Source of the DNA: an uncultured Fretibacterium sp.
GTDB lineage: Bacteria > Synergistota > Synergistia > Synergistales > Aminobacteriaceae
Reading direction: 5' to 3'
Assembly: GCA_946183145.1 (NCBI GenBank)
Contig: CAMGZM010000001.1
Coordinates: 310,001 to 374,000 of the forward strand
Length of the DNA stretch: 64,000 bases
Part shown: piece after piece, positions 26,239 through 35,479 of the stretch
Position numbering within the stretch: position 1 is the stretch's first letter
Layout: each line of letters begins with the position of its first letter
Made by a program: the position numbers and the translations under genes
Notes under the pieces: model-generated
Told to the model about the DNA's origin: nothing
Databases searched by the model: none
What the model saw: only the letters and a program-made list of their open reading frames with translations

Positions 26239-27579
26239 TCAGAATTGGGAATATATGAACGCTGACTCGCCAATGCGCCCGAAAAGAATTATCATCACCG
26301 TGAATATCATCGTGAATGCGAAGGAATAATTTTTCCCGGATGTCATAGCTATATCATGAAGGAACATGACGACTATTCCCGCGAAAAGAACAGAGGCGTA
26401 AAGCACGCATGTATTGTCGCCCGTGAAAATCAGAATTGCAGAAATTATTGACGAGGCCGAGAGATTTATATCGGTGAACATCCGCGTGAAGTAAAACATT
26501 GCCGAGCTGATATTTTCTGAACGGAACGGAATCCACAATAGCATTGCGAGTATGAATGTGATTAAAGGATTGCGGAGTATTTTGACTCTCGGCGACAAAT
26601 AAGACAGAAGGCCGTGAAGGATTCCCCATAACGCGAAATTCATTCCTGCACCGTGCCATAATCCCGATACAAGAAACGTTATCATGATGTTCACGAAATG
26701 CCGGGACTCTCCGCACCTGCTTCCGCCCAAAGGTATATACACGTAATCGCGAAGCTATGACGAGAAGGAAATATGCCACCTCAGCCAGAAATCACCGAAA
26801 CCGTGAGAGAAGTACGGCGCGTAAAAATTATCCGGGACTTTCACGCCGATGATTCTCATGAAGCCGTTTGAGATGTCAGAGTACCCGGAGAAGTCAGCAT
26901 AAATTTCTGCAGCATATAAGAACGCTCCGAGCCACAATGCCGGAAAAGGGACTCCCGCAATATTCGCATGAACTGAAGAAACGTAGCTTGATGACATATT
27001 AGCGACGACTAATTTTTTCACAAGCCCCGTGAGAATCATGAACGCACCGTATCTTGAACCTTCCGGGTCAAAACGCAGCGAGTCAACTTGAGACGCAAAA
27101 TCTTTCAGCCTCATAACAGGCCCGCTCAATATCTGCGTGAAAAGCGAAATGTACAGCGCGTAATCACAGAACGAAGGGACGCGCTCAATTTTCTCGCTGT
27201 AAATGTCATAAGCGCATGAGATGATTCGCAGTGTGAAGAAAGAAATTCCTGCAGGGATTATGAGCCGTGCGGTGTCAGGGGTAAAAAGTGAGTTAGGTAT
27301 GAAATGAAAATATTTTGAGAAGGCGAGTGCTAATACGGGAGGAATTATGCAGAGTGAGAGCGTGAATTTGTTTCTGTAACGCGCAAGATTTTTCAGAAGG
27401 CAGTATGATAAAACTATCTCAGCAAGAAAGGCCCCCCCCCCTATGTAAGCAGAAATACAGAAATAAAAGACAGTATTTGCCGCAAGAAGTAATGATTTTC
27501 TGAAACGCTGAGGAAGTGAACATCACAGAATTATTGCGGACAAAGAGAACACAAGAAACTTGAGAATGTTATTTGCCAT
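26239..27579 (-). pseudogene. AlgI-type MBOAT O-acyltransferase, two in-frame stop codons
   Basis: One continuous frame runs from the ATG at 27577-27579 (ribosome site GAAAGGAT) to TGA at 26239-26241, about 446 codons. It reads as a polytopic membrane-bound O-acyltransferase. The middle has DNFYAPYFSHGFGDFWLRWH, then the expected S-S-W-L-R-D-Y-V-Y-I-P-L-G-G motif, but with TAG (26755-26757) in place of the Trp. The second catalytic His lies in LVSGLWHGAGMNF. A TGA at 27523-27525 interrupts the frame at codon 19. A run of ten C residues (27432-27441) lies within the coding region and keeps frame in this copy. These enzymes acetylate exported polysaccharides together with a DltD/AlgJ partner. 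Confidence 0.75.
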
Positions 27580-27660
27580 TTAGCGAAATCCTTTCGGGTA
27601 ATGAAAGCGGCCATCATTCAGAATTTTTCACTGAGCAATGACCGCTGAAATTTTTTGTGA

Positions 27661-29460
27661 TTATTCGTCCTTCACAACTTTTATCGCAAGCTCATCGAGT
27701 CTTTCCTGCTCTACTGCGTCAGGCGCACCCGACATTAAGCACTGTGCCTTCTGAGTCTTCGGGAACGCCATAACATCACGTATCGAGTTCCCCCCGCAAA
27801 GCAACATCACGAGCCTGTCAACACCGAGAGCGAGTCCGCCGTGAGGAGGAGTCCCGTACGATAACGCGTCAAGGAAGAATCCGAATCTCCTCTTTGCCGC
27901 TTCAGGAGTAATCCCCAAACACTTGAAGAGTCTCGCCTGTACATCAGGGTCGTGAATTCTTATTGAGCCTCCGCCGACCTCGTTCCCGTTAAGCACGCAG
28001 TCATACGCCCGGGCTAATGCGTGTTCGGGGTCTTCGTCAAACGGCGTGTCATTGTCGAGAGCAGGAGACGTAAACGGATGGTGCATTGCTTCCCAGCGTT
28101 TTTCGTCAGCGTTCCATTCAAAGAGAGGGAATTTTGTTACCCATAAGAATCTCCAGTTATCCGGCGAGTCGTCAAAAAGATCTTCGCGTTTCTTTCCGAG
28201 TTCAAGGCGTAACGTTCCGAGAATCTCGCAGGCTTTTGCGCGTGATGCGTGTGCGACGATAAATAGTGCGTCATCAGGCTGCATTGCTCCGAGTTCCTTC
28301 ACCTTCTCTAAATCTTCAGGCTTGAGGAATTTCACGAGGGGGCCTTTTAATCCGCCGTCTTTGTAGAGGAAATTTGCGAGTCCTGACGTGCCTAACTTTA
28401 TTGCGCGGGCTTCAAGGTCTAAGATTTCTTTTCGTGATAATGCCGCTCCTCCGGGAAGTCTGAGTCCTCTCACGACTCCGCCGTTCTCAAGAATCCTCCT
28501 GAATGGCTCAAAGCCTGAGTCCCTGAATGCGTCCGCCAAATCGCAAAGCTCAAGTTTCACACGCAGGTCGGGTTTGTCGCTTCCGTATTTGTCCATTGCG
28601 TCCCAGTATGACATTCTCATGAACGGAGTCGGAATGTCAACGCCGCGAATCTCTTTGAACAATCCCTTCATGTAGCCTTCAATGAGCGACATAATATCTT
28701 CCTCAACAATATAGCTCATCTCTATATCTACCTGCGTAAATTCCGGCTGACGGTCAGCGCGCAAATCCTCATCACGGAAGCACCGCGCAATCTGATAATA
28801 GCGGTCAAACCCCGAAATCATAAGTATCTGCTTGAAGAGCTGCGGACTCTGTGGCAGTGCGTAGAAGCAGCCCTGATTCACTCGTGAAGGAACAAGATAA
28901 TCCCTCGCGCCCTCAGGAGTTGCCTTTGTTAGCATGGGAGTCTCAAGCTCAACAAAATTTCTCTCCTCAAGATAACGGCGTGTGAATGAGTTAATCTTTG
29001 CGCGTGTCCTCATGTTGAACTGCATTTTTTCACGGCGCATGTCAAGATAGCGGTATTTCAGGCGTATATTCTCGTCAACACTTTCTGTTTCATCACCGAC
29101 TTCAAACGGGAGGGGCTTTGCTTTCGACAGCACAAGCAAATCACTCGCTACAATCTCAATATTTCCTGTCTTGAGTTCGGGATTGTCTGTGCCTTCGGGA
29201 CGGATTCGCATTCTGCCTTTTACGGCTATGCAGTACTCGTTGCGGAGTCGCCCGGCCATGTCGTGAATCTCTCCTGCTTCCGGGTTGAAGACTACCTGAA
29301 TAGGCCCTGTCCAGTCCCAAACCTCAATGAAGATTATTCCGCCGAGATCGCGCCTTGCTCTTACCCAGCCGTTAGCGCGCACTTCTTTCCCTGCGTCTTC
29401 TTCCGTGAATGTTCCGCAAAGTTTTGTTCTCTGCCATTCATTGTTGAAAATTCTTGCCAT
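27661..29460 (-). CDS. aspS: Aspartate--tRNA ligase
   Basis: This class IIb synthetase has about 599 residues in the bacterial-type layout. It begins with an N-terminal OB-fold anticodon domain ([19 protein letters not shown]). Motif 2 has the [17 protein letters not shown] segment. A GAD insert covers roughly residues 290-410. Motif 3 is [13 protein letters not shown] near the end. I start at the ATG at 29460, which begins [12 protein letters not shown] like other AspRS; a TTG at 29484 is an alternative. Whether it is discriminating or also charges tRNA-Asn cannot be told from what is seen here. Confidence 0.95.
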   Translation of the reverse strand: MARIFNNEWQRTKLCGTFTEEDAGKEVRANGWVRARRDLGGIIFIEVWDWTGPIQVVFNPEAGEIHDMAGRLRNEYCIAVKGRMRIRPEGTDNPELKTGNIEIVASDLLVLSKAKPLPFEVGDETESVDENIRLKYRYLDMRREKMQFNMRTRAKINSFTRRYLEERNFVELETPMLTKATPEGARDYLVPSRVNQGCFYALPQSPQLFKQILMISGFDRYYQIARCFRDEDLRADRQPEFTQVDIEMSYIVEEDIMSLIEGYMKGLFKEIRGVDIPTPFMRMSYWDAMDKYGSDKPDLRVKLELCDLADAFRDSGFEPFRRILENGGVVRGLRLPGGAALSRKEILDLEARAIKLGTSGLANFLYKDGGLKGPLVKFLKPEDLEKVKELGAMQPDDALFIVAHASRAKACEILGTLRLELGKKREDLFDDSPDNWRFLWVTKFPLFEWNADEKRWEAMHHPFTSPALDNDTPFDEDPEHALARAYDCVLNGNEVGGGSIRIHDPDVQARLFKCLGITPEAAKRRFGFFLDALSYGTPPHGGLALGVDRLVMLLCGGNSIRDVMAFPKTQKAQCLMSGAPDAVEQERLDELAIKVVKDE

Positions 29461-29648
29461 AAAACTTTTGCACGTTCCCTTCAAATGATATTGCTGTAAG
29501 CGTAAATATTATAGCTGTTTTACGGCCTTATAGCTTATTATTCTTAACGGCTTAAAATACAAATGACGCGGGCGGTAAAATATGGCCAGTTGCCTCAAGA
29601 TGAGCTATCATAACGCAAAAATTTTCATGACAAAAAGGTGATGACACT

Positions 29649-30815
29649 ATGCAGAATTTCATGTGGCACAATCCTACAGCGGTAATTTTCGGAAAAGATA
29701 CGGTGAAGGAATTAGCACCGAGACTCAAAGCTGACGGCGTTAAAGGAGTGCTTCTTGTTTTCGGCGGAAAAGGAACATTCAAGAGCGGAGCATACGCACA
29801 GGCTACGGAAATGTTAAACGGTGCGGGAATATCATTCTCAGAAGTCAACGACGTGAAACCGAATCCCCTCATCAGCAAAGTACGTGAAGGAATTGCGCGC
29901 GTAAAAGCAGGAGGAATTGACGCGATATTAGCTGTCGGAGGCGGGAGCGTTTTCGACACGGCTAAAGCGATTGCGGCGGGTTCGTGCTATTCGGGCGATG
30001 TCTGGGACTTCTTCACGAAGAAAGCGAAAATCACAAAGGCACTTCCCATTTACGGAATATTGACGGCTTCAGCCTCATCAAGCGAGGTCAACAACATTGC
30101 AGTAGTCAGCAACCCGGAGTCAGAACACAAGACTTCAATCACAAGCCCGGCGATTTTCCCGAAAGTCTCGGTGATTGACCCGTCATTTCAGATGACATTG
30201 CCGGAGAAGCAGACTGTTTACGGAGGAGTCGACATAATAGCGCACATTCTCGAAAGAGTCCTTGACGGTGATGAAGGAAGCGAGCTTATTGATGAGCAGG
30301 GTTACGCGTTGATCCGCACAATGATGCGAGTGATTCCCGAACTCATAGAGAACCCGAAAGATTACGACCTCAGAGCAGAATACGCGATGGCCGGAATGAT
30401 GGCGCATAACGGATTCTTGTCGATGGGGCGCGAAACAAGGGGAGATTTCTCGTCTCACAGGATGGGTCATTCACTCAGCGTTTTGTACGGAGCTGCTCAC
30501 GGGGCGACTCTCGCTGTCGTAATGCCGGCATGGGCACGGTATCTTTACGAGGAGAATCCCGTTCCTTTTGCGAGGCTCGGCGAAGGAGTGTTTGATATTT
30601 TTGACGGGACTGACGAGGAAAAAGCACTTGAGACGATAGAATCTCTTGAGGAATTTTTCAGGGACATCAACGCACCCACAACACTGCGCGAACTCGGCAT
30701 TAAGGAAGAAGACATAGAGAAGATTGCGGAGAACGCTTCACGCGGGGAATCATTCGGCGTTCTCTCAACGCTTGAGCCTGAAGACGTGTTAGAGATCTAC
30801 AAGCTCGCGTATTAA
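29649..30815 (+). CDS. Iron-containing alcohol dehydrogenase (YqhD/butanol dehydrogenase type)
   Basis: This 388-residue group III alcohol dehydrogenase starts with MQNFMWHNPTAVIFGKDTV. It has the GGGSVFDTAKAIAAG nucleotide-binding motif and the metal ligands in VDIIAHILE, SSHRMGHSLS and AAHGATLA. It reduces aldehydes or aldehyde intermediates with NAD(P)H as an electron sink in fermentation. The ribosome site AAAAGGTGAT is 6-7 bases before the ATG. It stands alone with its own terminator, divergent from aspS. Confidence 0.88.
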   Translation: MQNFMWHNPTAVIFGKDTVKELAPRLKADGVKGVLLVFGGKGTFKSGAYAQATEMLNGAGISFSEVNDVKPNPLISKVREGIARVKAGGIDAILAVGGGSVFDTAKAIAAGSCYSGDVWDFFTKKAKITKALPIYGILTASASSSEVNNIAVVSNPESEHKTSITSPAIFPKVSVIDPSFQMTLPEKQTVYGGVDIIAHILERVLDGDEGSELIDEQGYALIRTMMRVIPELIENPKDYDLRAEYAMAGMMAHNGFLSMGRETRGDFSSHRMGHSLSVLYGAAHGATLAVVMPAWARYLYEENPVPFARLGEGVFDIFDGTDEEKALETIESLEEFFRDINAPTTLRELGIKEEDIEKIAENASRGESFGVLSTLEPEDVLEIYKLAY

Positions 30816-30837
30816 TTGAGGCGTTAAGATTTCGAGT

Positions 30838-30870
30838 CCCCCTTGGCGTTAATGCTTTGGGGGATTTTTG
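30838..30870 (+). terminator. Intrinsic terminator after the alcohol dehydrogenase gene
   Basis: TCCCCC (30838-30843) pairs with GGGGGA (30860-30865), followed by TTTTT. It overlaps the 3' end of the converging small membrane protein gene. Confidence 0.75.
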
Positions 30871-31082
30871 TTTGTCCTGCCCTTTGTGAGGAATAACCAG
30901 CCCTGCCACATTCCGAATGCTGTAACAGCAGGAACAGCGCAAAGAGACAACAGCAGCGGCCATCCTTCAGACGCAAGCCAGTTCGACAGCCACACGCCCA
31001 AAAACGCATAGCCCGCAACAACAAGCCCCGCTGACAATACTCGCCCGAAAATTATCACATCACGAAAGCCGTTAATCTTCAC
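30849..31082 (-). CDS. Small two-helix membrane protein
   Basis: About 77 residues with two hydrophobic segments (VLSAGLVVAGYAFLGVWLS and LLLSLCAVPAVTAFGMW) and a basic tail, TKGRTNKNPPKH. I prefer the GTG at 31082, nine bases after GGGAG; a TTG at 31088 abuts the rsmG stop. The size and two-helix layout recall AtpZ/AtpI-like proteins, but no diagnostic motif is visible, so I leave the function open. Last gene of the his-rsmG chain. Confidence 0.55.
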   Translation of the reverse strand: MKINGFRDVIIFGRVLSAGLVVAGYAFLGVWLSNWLASEGWPLLLSLCAVPAVTAFGMWQGWLFLTKGRTNKNPPKH

Positions 31083-31088
31083 GCTCAA

Positions 31089-31736
31089 TCACTCCCAGAA
31101 AAATTTTGTCCCTGCAAGACCAGTACGACGCGGAAAATTTGCCGGGCATTTCTTCACTTTCTCCCACGTCAATATACATCTTGATGAATCATCACCGCCG
31201 TAAAATTTCATTGACGGTTCAGAGAGTCCGAGAATTTTCCATTTACCATTTACAGCAGAGATTTCATCATTAACTTTTTCGCCTTTGAACGTGAGAATCT
31301 TCCCGCCGATTTTAACGAGAGGTGATAACAATTCCGCCGTAACTCCTGCTGACGATAGAGCGCGCGCCCCGGCCATGTCAAAAATTTCACGGTGAGTCTT
31401 TGCGTAATCCTCGCTTCTTTCACAGACAATTTCAACGTTATGAATCTCTAACGCGTCAATGATTTCCTTCACGGCCCCGCATTTCTTCATCACGCTGTCG
31501 AGAAGTGTTACGCTCAAATCAGGACGGTAAACAGCCCACACAACACCCGGCAATCCTCCTCCGCTGCCTACGTCAATGACTCTTCCTTTTTCCGGCAGAA
31601 ATTCGATCGACGGCAGACAGTCTTCAACCTGAAGCGCGAAAATCTCATCAGCGCCGCGAGTCCCTGTGAGCCTTGCGCGTTTGCATGACGCTAACAACTC
31701 GGCGTATCTATACAGTATGGATCTTTGCGGGTTCAT
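31089..31736 (-). CDS. rsmG: 16S rRNA (guanine-527-N7)-methyltransferase
   Basis: This 215-residue SAM-dependent methyltransferase has motif I in VIDVGSGGGLPGVVWA. It also has LLDSVMKKCGAVKEI, and the AGARALSSAGVTAELL segment that identifies RsmG/GidB. It methylates G527 of 16S rRNA in the decoding region; loss gives low-level streptomycin resistance. The ATG at 31736 has AGGAAG seven bases upstream and lies inside the last 29 bases of the HEPN-nitroreductase gene, so the two are translationally coupled. Confidence 0.92.
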   Translation of the reverse strand: MNPQRSILYRYAELLASCKRARLTGTRGADEIFALQVEDCLPSIEFLPEKGRVIDVGSGGGLPGVVWAVYRPDLSVTLLDSVMKKCGAVKEIIDALEIHNVEIVCERSEDYAKTHREIFDMAGARALSSAGVTAELLSPLVKIGGKILTFKGEKVNDEISAVNGKWKILGLSEPSMKFYGGDDSSRCILTWEKVKKCPANFPRRTGLAGTKFFWE

Positions 31737-32619
31737 AGCGATCTTCCTGAGGGCGTTTGCTGACGGGGTAACCTATAGGGATAAGCATGAACGGCCTGAA
31801 ATTTTCCGGGATGTGCAGAATCTCTTCAACCTTCTTCATGTTCTCTTCAAACGGAGCAATACCGAGCATAACCGCGCCGAGTCCAAGCTCTTCAGCCTCA
31901 AGCAAAATATTTTCTGCGCATATCGCCATGTCAATATCGACCATCATCGGAGCGGGCAAATCATTAGTCCTGTAGCACGGGATAATTACAACGGGTGCAT
32001 TCTTTGCGGGAGTCGCGTAAGGTGTAACCTGTGATAGTCTCTCGTTGATTTCGGGGTCATCGCTCACCCAAAACTCCCAGGGCTGCTGGTTGACTGCTGA
32101 GGGTGCCGCCATTGCCGCACGCAAAATCTTGATGATGTACTTGCTTTCTACTTTGTCGGGGGTAAATTGCCTTGTGCTTGTTCGTGTGAATATTGCGGAG
32201 GGTAAATTCTGCTTGATTTTCGTCCATGTTGATTCGAGGTATGGCCGGATTATTTCGGTTACGTTTTCGGCACTGCGTACCTGCTCGGAGGCTATATCAT
32301 GCGGCGTTGTGTAGAAATTTTTGTAGTCTGCGCGTTCTCTCTGCTTTGAAGCGTCCGTAATCATGTCGGAAATTTCCCGGCTGAATATTCCCGTTTTGAC
32401 GTAATGATGATTGAAGTATGATATTACGCCTGAATGCTTGCTTGACTCGAAACCGTCAAGAGCCGTAACCGACAGCATAGCATAGAACACAGCATAATAC
32501 GCCCTGTTTGCGGCTGAATCTGTGTCACCGTTTTCGAGATTGTCATTTGCTGTTGCGAGAAATTTTAACGCCTTCCCGTACCTGTGTTGCGACAACGCTA
32601 AACGGATTCTTTCGTCCAT
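31708..32619 (-). CDS. HEPN domain fused to an FMN nitroreductase domain
   Basis: This single 303-residue frame has two parts. Residues 1-130 form a HEPN domain of the COG1895 type, with AANRAYYAVFYAMLS and SSKHSGVISYFNHHYVKTG. I do not see the R-x4-6-H ribonuclease motif of the toxic HEPN groups. Residues 138-303 form a short nitroreductase, with RTSTRQF (146-152), APSAVNQQPWEF (172-183) and LGLGAVMLGI, all FMN-binding segments. The ATG at 32619 has GAAGGGA upstream and overlaps the MNT gene by 22 bases. HEPN and MNT proteins normally pair as a toxin-antitoxin or NMP-transferase system; the fusion to a flavoenzyme is unusual. The junction shows no frame change. Confidence 0.82.
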   Translation of the reverse strand: MDERIRLALSQHRYGKALKFLATANDNLENGDTDSAANRAYYAVFYAMLSVTALDGFESSKHSGVISYFNHHYVKTGIFSREISDMITDASKQRERADYKNFYTTPHDIASEQVRSAENVTEIIRPYLESTWTKIKQNLPSAIFTRTSTRQFTPDKVESKYIIKILRAAMAAPSAVNQQPWEFWVSDDPEINERLSQVTPYATPAKNAPVVIIPCYRTNDLPAPMMVDIDMAICAENILLEAEELGLGAVMLGIAPFEENMKKVEEILHIPENFRPFMLIPIGYPVSKRPQEDRYEPAKIHTV

Positions 32620-32957
32620 AATGTTATCCCTTCCCTTTCTATGTTCTTGTAGAATGGCAGATCATTTTTGTACCGCCTGAAATGTTTTTCATCAACGTCA
32701 ATAACTGACAAGACAGTATCATATTTCAAATCAAGCTCCGTAACAGCCCGCGTTAATTTTTTGTCAGTGATTCGGTCAAGCTCTCCGCGTATTACCATCG
32801 CAATATCAACATCAGACTCCGGCGTGTTATCCCCCCTCGCAACAGAGCCGTAAAGAATTATCCTCACAGCGTCATCACCCATCACAGACAATACAGCCCT
32901 CACAATGTCATCAAACATTTCTTTGTCATCGAGAGTTTTGCGTTCAGGGACAATCAT
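32598..32957 (-). CDS. MNT-type minimal nucleotidyltransferase (partner of HEPN protein)
   Basis: This 119-residue nucleotidyltransferase-fold protein carries YGSVARGDNTPESDVDIAM, the G-S-x-x-R-G-x8-D-x-D motif with both catalytic Asp residues intact. MNT proteins partner HEPN proteins; in characterised pairs the MNT component adds AMP groups to the HEPN toxin to silence it. The start is the ATG at 32957, with AAAGGAG 7 bases upstream, overlapping the hisB stop by one base. It is therefore translated together with hisB and the following HEPN gene. Confidence 0.85.
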   Translation of the reverse strand: MIVPERKTLDDKEMFDDIVRAVLSVMGDDAVRIILYGSVARGDNTPESDVDIAMVIRGELDRITDKKLTRAVTELDLKYDTVLSVIDVDEKHFRRYKNDLPFYKNIEREGITLWTKESV

Positions 32958-33544
32958 CAAATCACTCCTTTTGTTGACGGTATTTCATCAGCGTATTCAG
33001 GATTGATTCTCACGGCCTGAGAAATGCTCCGGGCCGCCGACTTGAAAGCGCACTCTATAATGTGATGGGCATTTTTTCCCGCAAACTGTTTGAAGTGAAG
33101 AGTGCACAGAGAATTTCCCGCAAATGCACGCCAGAATTCCTCGGCTAATTCCGTGTCGAAATCTCCGACTTTCTGCGAGTGAATCTCAATGTCCCACGCA
33201 AGAAACGCACGCCCGGAGAAATCTACTGCCGTCATGATTAGTGCTTCATCCATCGGCAGAATCATATTCCCGTAACGGTTGATGCCTCTTTTGTCGCAAA
33301 GTGCCTCACGGAACGCAAGCCCCAAGCATATCCCGCAGTCCTCTACAGTGTGGTGATAATCTACGTCATAATCTCCCCGGCAGGAAATTTTCAGGTCAAA
33401 ACGGCCATGTGAGGCAAAAAGAGTCAGCATGTGATTCAGGAATCCGCAGCCCGTATCAATCTCAGATTTTCCCGTTCCGTCAAGCTCAAGCAATAACGTC
33501 ATGTCAGTCTCTTTTGTCGCGCGAGTGATATTACTTTGTCTCAT
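32957..33544 (-). CDS. hisB: Imidazoleglycerol-phosphate dehydratase
   Basis: This 195-residue monofunctional HisB is the seventh-step dehydratase of histidine synthesis. The duplicated metal-binding pattern is visible: GCGFLNHMLTLFASHGRFD, then DYHHTVEDCGICLG, and later KNAHHIIECAFKSAARS. The ending PSTKGVI is typical. The gene overlaps hisC by 14 bases and the MNT gene by one base. Confidence 0.95.
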   Translation of the reverse strand: MRQSNITRATKETDMTLLLELDGTGKSEIDTGCGFLNHMLTLFASHGRFDLKISCRGDYDVDYHHTVEDCGICLGLAFREALCDKRGINRYGNMILPMDEALIMTAVDFSGRAFLAWDIEIHSQKVGDFDTELAEEFWRAFAGNSLCTLHFKQFAGKNAHHIIECAFKSAARSISQAVRINPEYADEIPSTKGVI

Positions 33545-34598
33545 TCTCTGTTATTCCCTTCATGACATCAAGAAATATTTGCATTTCCTCAGGAGTTCCG
33601 ATTGTGATTCGGTTGTAGTCAGAAATTTCCGGCGGATTCGAGAAATGACGAATCATTATGCGGTTCTTCTTTAGTGTGCTGAAAATTTTTTCCCCGCTTA
33701 TCGATTCATGTTTTGCGAACAAGAAATTTGCTGACGAGTCCAAAACAGTAAATCCCATTTCCTGAAGCCTTGATCGTGTATTGTCGCGGACTCTGCGAAT
33801 CATATCGATGTTTTTGCGGGTATATTCTTCGTCCTCAAGAGAGCCTAATCCGGCGGCCTGAGTCATTGCGTTAATGTTATACGGCGTTATTGTGTTCTTG
33901 ATGTTGCGTAAGTCCTGCGATAATTCGCCGTTCGTCATGCACCAGCCGAGTCTCGCCCCGGCCATTGAACGCGATTTTGAGAATGTCCGGGTTACTATCA
34001 AGTTGTCATATTGTGAGATGAGATTCACCGCGCTATTTGCTCCGAAATCTACATATGCTTCATCAATCACAACGAGGCTTTGAGGGTTTGACGTGATTAC
34101 TGCCTCAATATCATGAAGGCTCATTGCGATTCCTGTCGGTGCGTTAGGATTAGGGATAAAGATTGTGCGTCCGTTCATGGCCGTGAAGGATGAGACATCA
34201 ACGCGAAAATCTTTCAGGGGTATTGTGATGAAGTCAACGCCGTGAAAGTCAGCAAGTATCTTGTAGAAAGAGTATGTGATATTGGGGAATGCCGCGCCGT
34301 TCTCACAGAATGCCATGAAGATGAAGTTTAGTATTTCGTCTGAACCGTTCCCGAAAACTATTTGCGGCGGGTTAAGGCTGTACATCTCCGCGATTTTTGC
34401 CGCGAGTTTTGAGCAATCCGGATCTGAATAGTAATTGAGTCCCTGTGATGCTTCGTGTGAATAGGCGATTGCTTTCGGTGATGGGGGATAAGGGGACTCG
34501 TTTGTGTTGAGGCGTATATAGCCGTTCATGCTCTCGATTTCTCCGCTTGTGTCGTAAGGTGTGAGAGATGAAAATTTTGTGTGAAGGAATCTGCTCAT
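33531..34598 (-). CDS. hisC: Histidinol-phosphate aminotransferase
   Basis: This 355-residue class I/II PLP aminotransferase has IRLNTNESPYPPSP near the start, FGNGSDEILNF, and NPNAPTGI. The Schiff-base Lys is in RTFSKSRSMAGARLGW. It converts imidazole acetol phosphate to histidinol phosphate with glutamate. First gene of the chain hisC-hisB-MNT-HEPN/nitroreductase-rsmG; only these two his genes are in the window. The ribosome site AGGAAGG precedes the ATG at 34598. Confidence 0.93.
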   Translation of the reverse strand: MSRFLHTKFSSLTPYDTSGEIESMNGYIRLNTNESPYPPSPKAIAYSHEASQGLNYYSDPDCSKLAAKIAEMYSLNPPQIVFGNGSDEILNFIFMAFCENGAAFPNITYSFYKILADFHGVDFITIPLKDFRVDVSSFTAMNGRTIFIPNPNAPTGIAMSLHDIEAVITSNPQSLVVIDEAYVDFGANSAVNLISQYDNLIVTRTFSKSRSMAGARLGWCMTNGELSQDLRNIKNTITPYNINAMTQAAGLGSLEDEEYTRKNIDMIRRVRDNTRSRLQEMGFTVLDSSANFLFAKHESISGEKIFSTLKKNRIMIRHFSNPPEISDYNRITIGTPEEMQIFLDVMKGITENETK

Positions 34599-34644
34599 TG
34601 TCCGTAAATCCTTCCTAAAGTGTAATGGAATTTTTGCGGTGATA

Positions 34645-34679
34645 ATTATAGTTTACGGGGAAATTTTCTGCTATATAAT
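34645..34679. promoter_or_regulatory. Divergent promoter region between hisC and the methyltransferase gene
   Basis: Plus strand: TATAAT at 34674-34679 with TTTACG 16 bases upstream (34652-34657). Minus strand: TATAAT at 34645-34650 with a poor -35. The two promoters would overlap and may compete. Confidence 0.4.
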
Positions 34680-34711
34680 CGCATTATCCCAACATGAAGA
34701 GAGAATCGGCC

Positions 34712-35479
34712 ATGTATATTATTGATGATGTCAGAAATTCATTCATTTGCGGCGACGCGCTTCAGGAGATGAAAAATTTTCCTGATGAATCTTTTGACTT
34801 GGCTGTTACTTCACCGCCGTATAACCTGAAGAACTCTACAGGAAACGGAATGAAGAACGGTACGGGCGGAAAATGGGCAGGAGCTGCGTTAGTAAACGGC
34901 TATGCAACTTATGATGACAATATGCCGTATGATAAATATTGCGAGTGGCAGAGGGAATGTCTTGCAGAGATGATGAGACTCATTAAGCCTGACGGAGCTA
35001 TATTCTACAATCACAAATGGCGCGTTCAGGGAGGACTCATTCAGGACAGGCGCGAAATAATTTCCGGCTTCCCTGTGAGGCAGATAATAATCTGGAAGCG
35101 AAAAGGGGGAATCAATTTCAACCCGGGTTACTTCCTCCCAACGTATGAAGTGATCTACATGATAGCCAAGCCGGGATTCAAACTTGCTGACAAAGCAAAC
35201 AGGCTCGGTGATGTCTGGGAGTTCCCGCAGGAAATGAAGAACAAGCACCCCGCGCCTTTTCCCGTTGCGCTCATCGAACGGATAATATCAAGCACGAACG
35301 CAAAAATAATTCTTGATCCGTTTATGGGCAGCGGAACTACAGCAGTTGCGGCTAAGAATCTCGGACGTGATTTTGTCGGCATAGAAATATCATCAGAATA
35401 TTGCGAGATGTCAAAGGAGAGACTTGCATTATGTCAAACATCAGAAAATATACAAAGTCAACAATTATCGCTGCTCTGA
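34712..35479 (+). CDS. DNA methyltransferase of a type II restriction-modification system
   Basis: This 255-residue amino-methyltransferase has motif IV TSPPYNL (about residue 33), which suits an N4-cytosine or N6-adenine enzyme. Motif I near the C-terminal end is LDPFMGSGTTAVAAKN. The order (IV before I) puts it in the beta class. The start is the ATG at 34712 behind AAGAGAGAA, a leader resembling the one before the 36302 gene; an ATG at 34694 is an alternative. The neighbouring nuclease belongs to the MvaI/BcnI group, whose partners modify cytosine N4, so I infer C-N4 modification of a CC-x-GG-like site. Confidence 0.85.
   Translation: MYIIDDVRNSFICGDALQEMKNFPDESFDLAVTSPPYNLKNSTGNGMKNGTGGKWAGAALVNGYATYDDNMPYDKYCEWQRECLAEMMRLIKPDGAIFYNHKWRVQGGLIQDRREIISGFPVRQIIIWKRKGGINFNPGYFLPTYEVIYMIAKPGFKLADKANRLGDVWEFPQEMKNKHPAPFPVALIERIISSTNAKIILDPFMGSGTTAVAAKNLGRDFVGIEISSEYCEMSKERLALCQTSENIQSQQLSLL

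Noticed and set aside
26354-26779. Minus-strand frame of 141 codons overlapping the MBOAT gene
   Set aside because: It is in another frame than the conserved MBOAT residues and has no recognisable domain.
26755-27525. Stop-codon reassignment (TAG or TGA read as an amino acid) to explain in-frame stops in the MBOAT gene
   Set aside because: Both TAG and TGA end many intact genes in the window (dppF and dppC, for example), and the neighbouring gene has frameshifts, so decay is simpler.
27606-27652. Strong hairpin between aspS and the MBOAT gene
   Set aside because: Its T run lies on the plus strand, where no gene ends, and on the minus strand it lacks a T run; I could not assign it.
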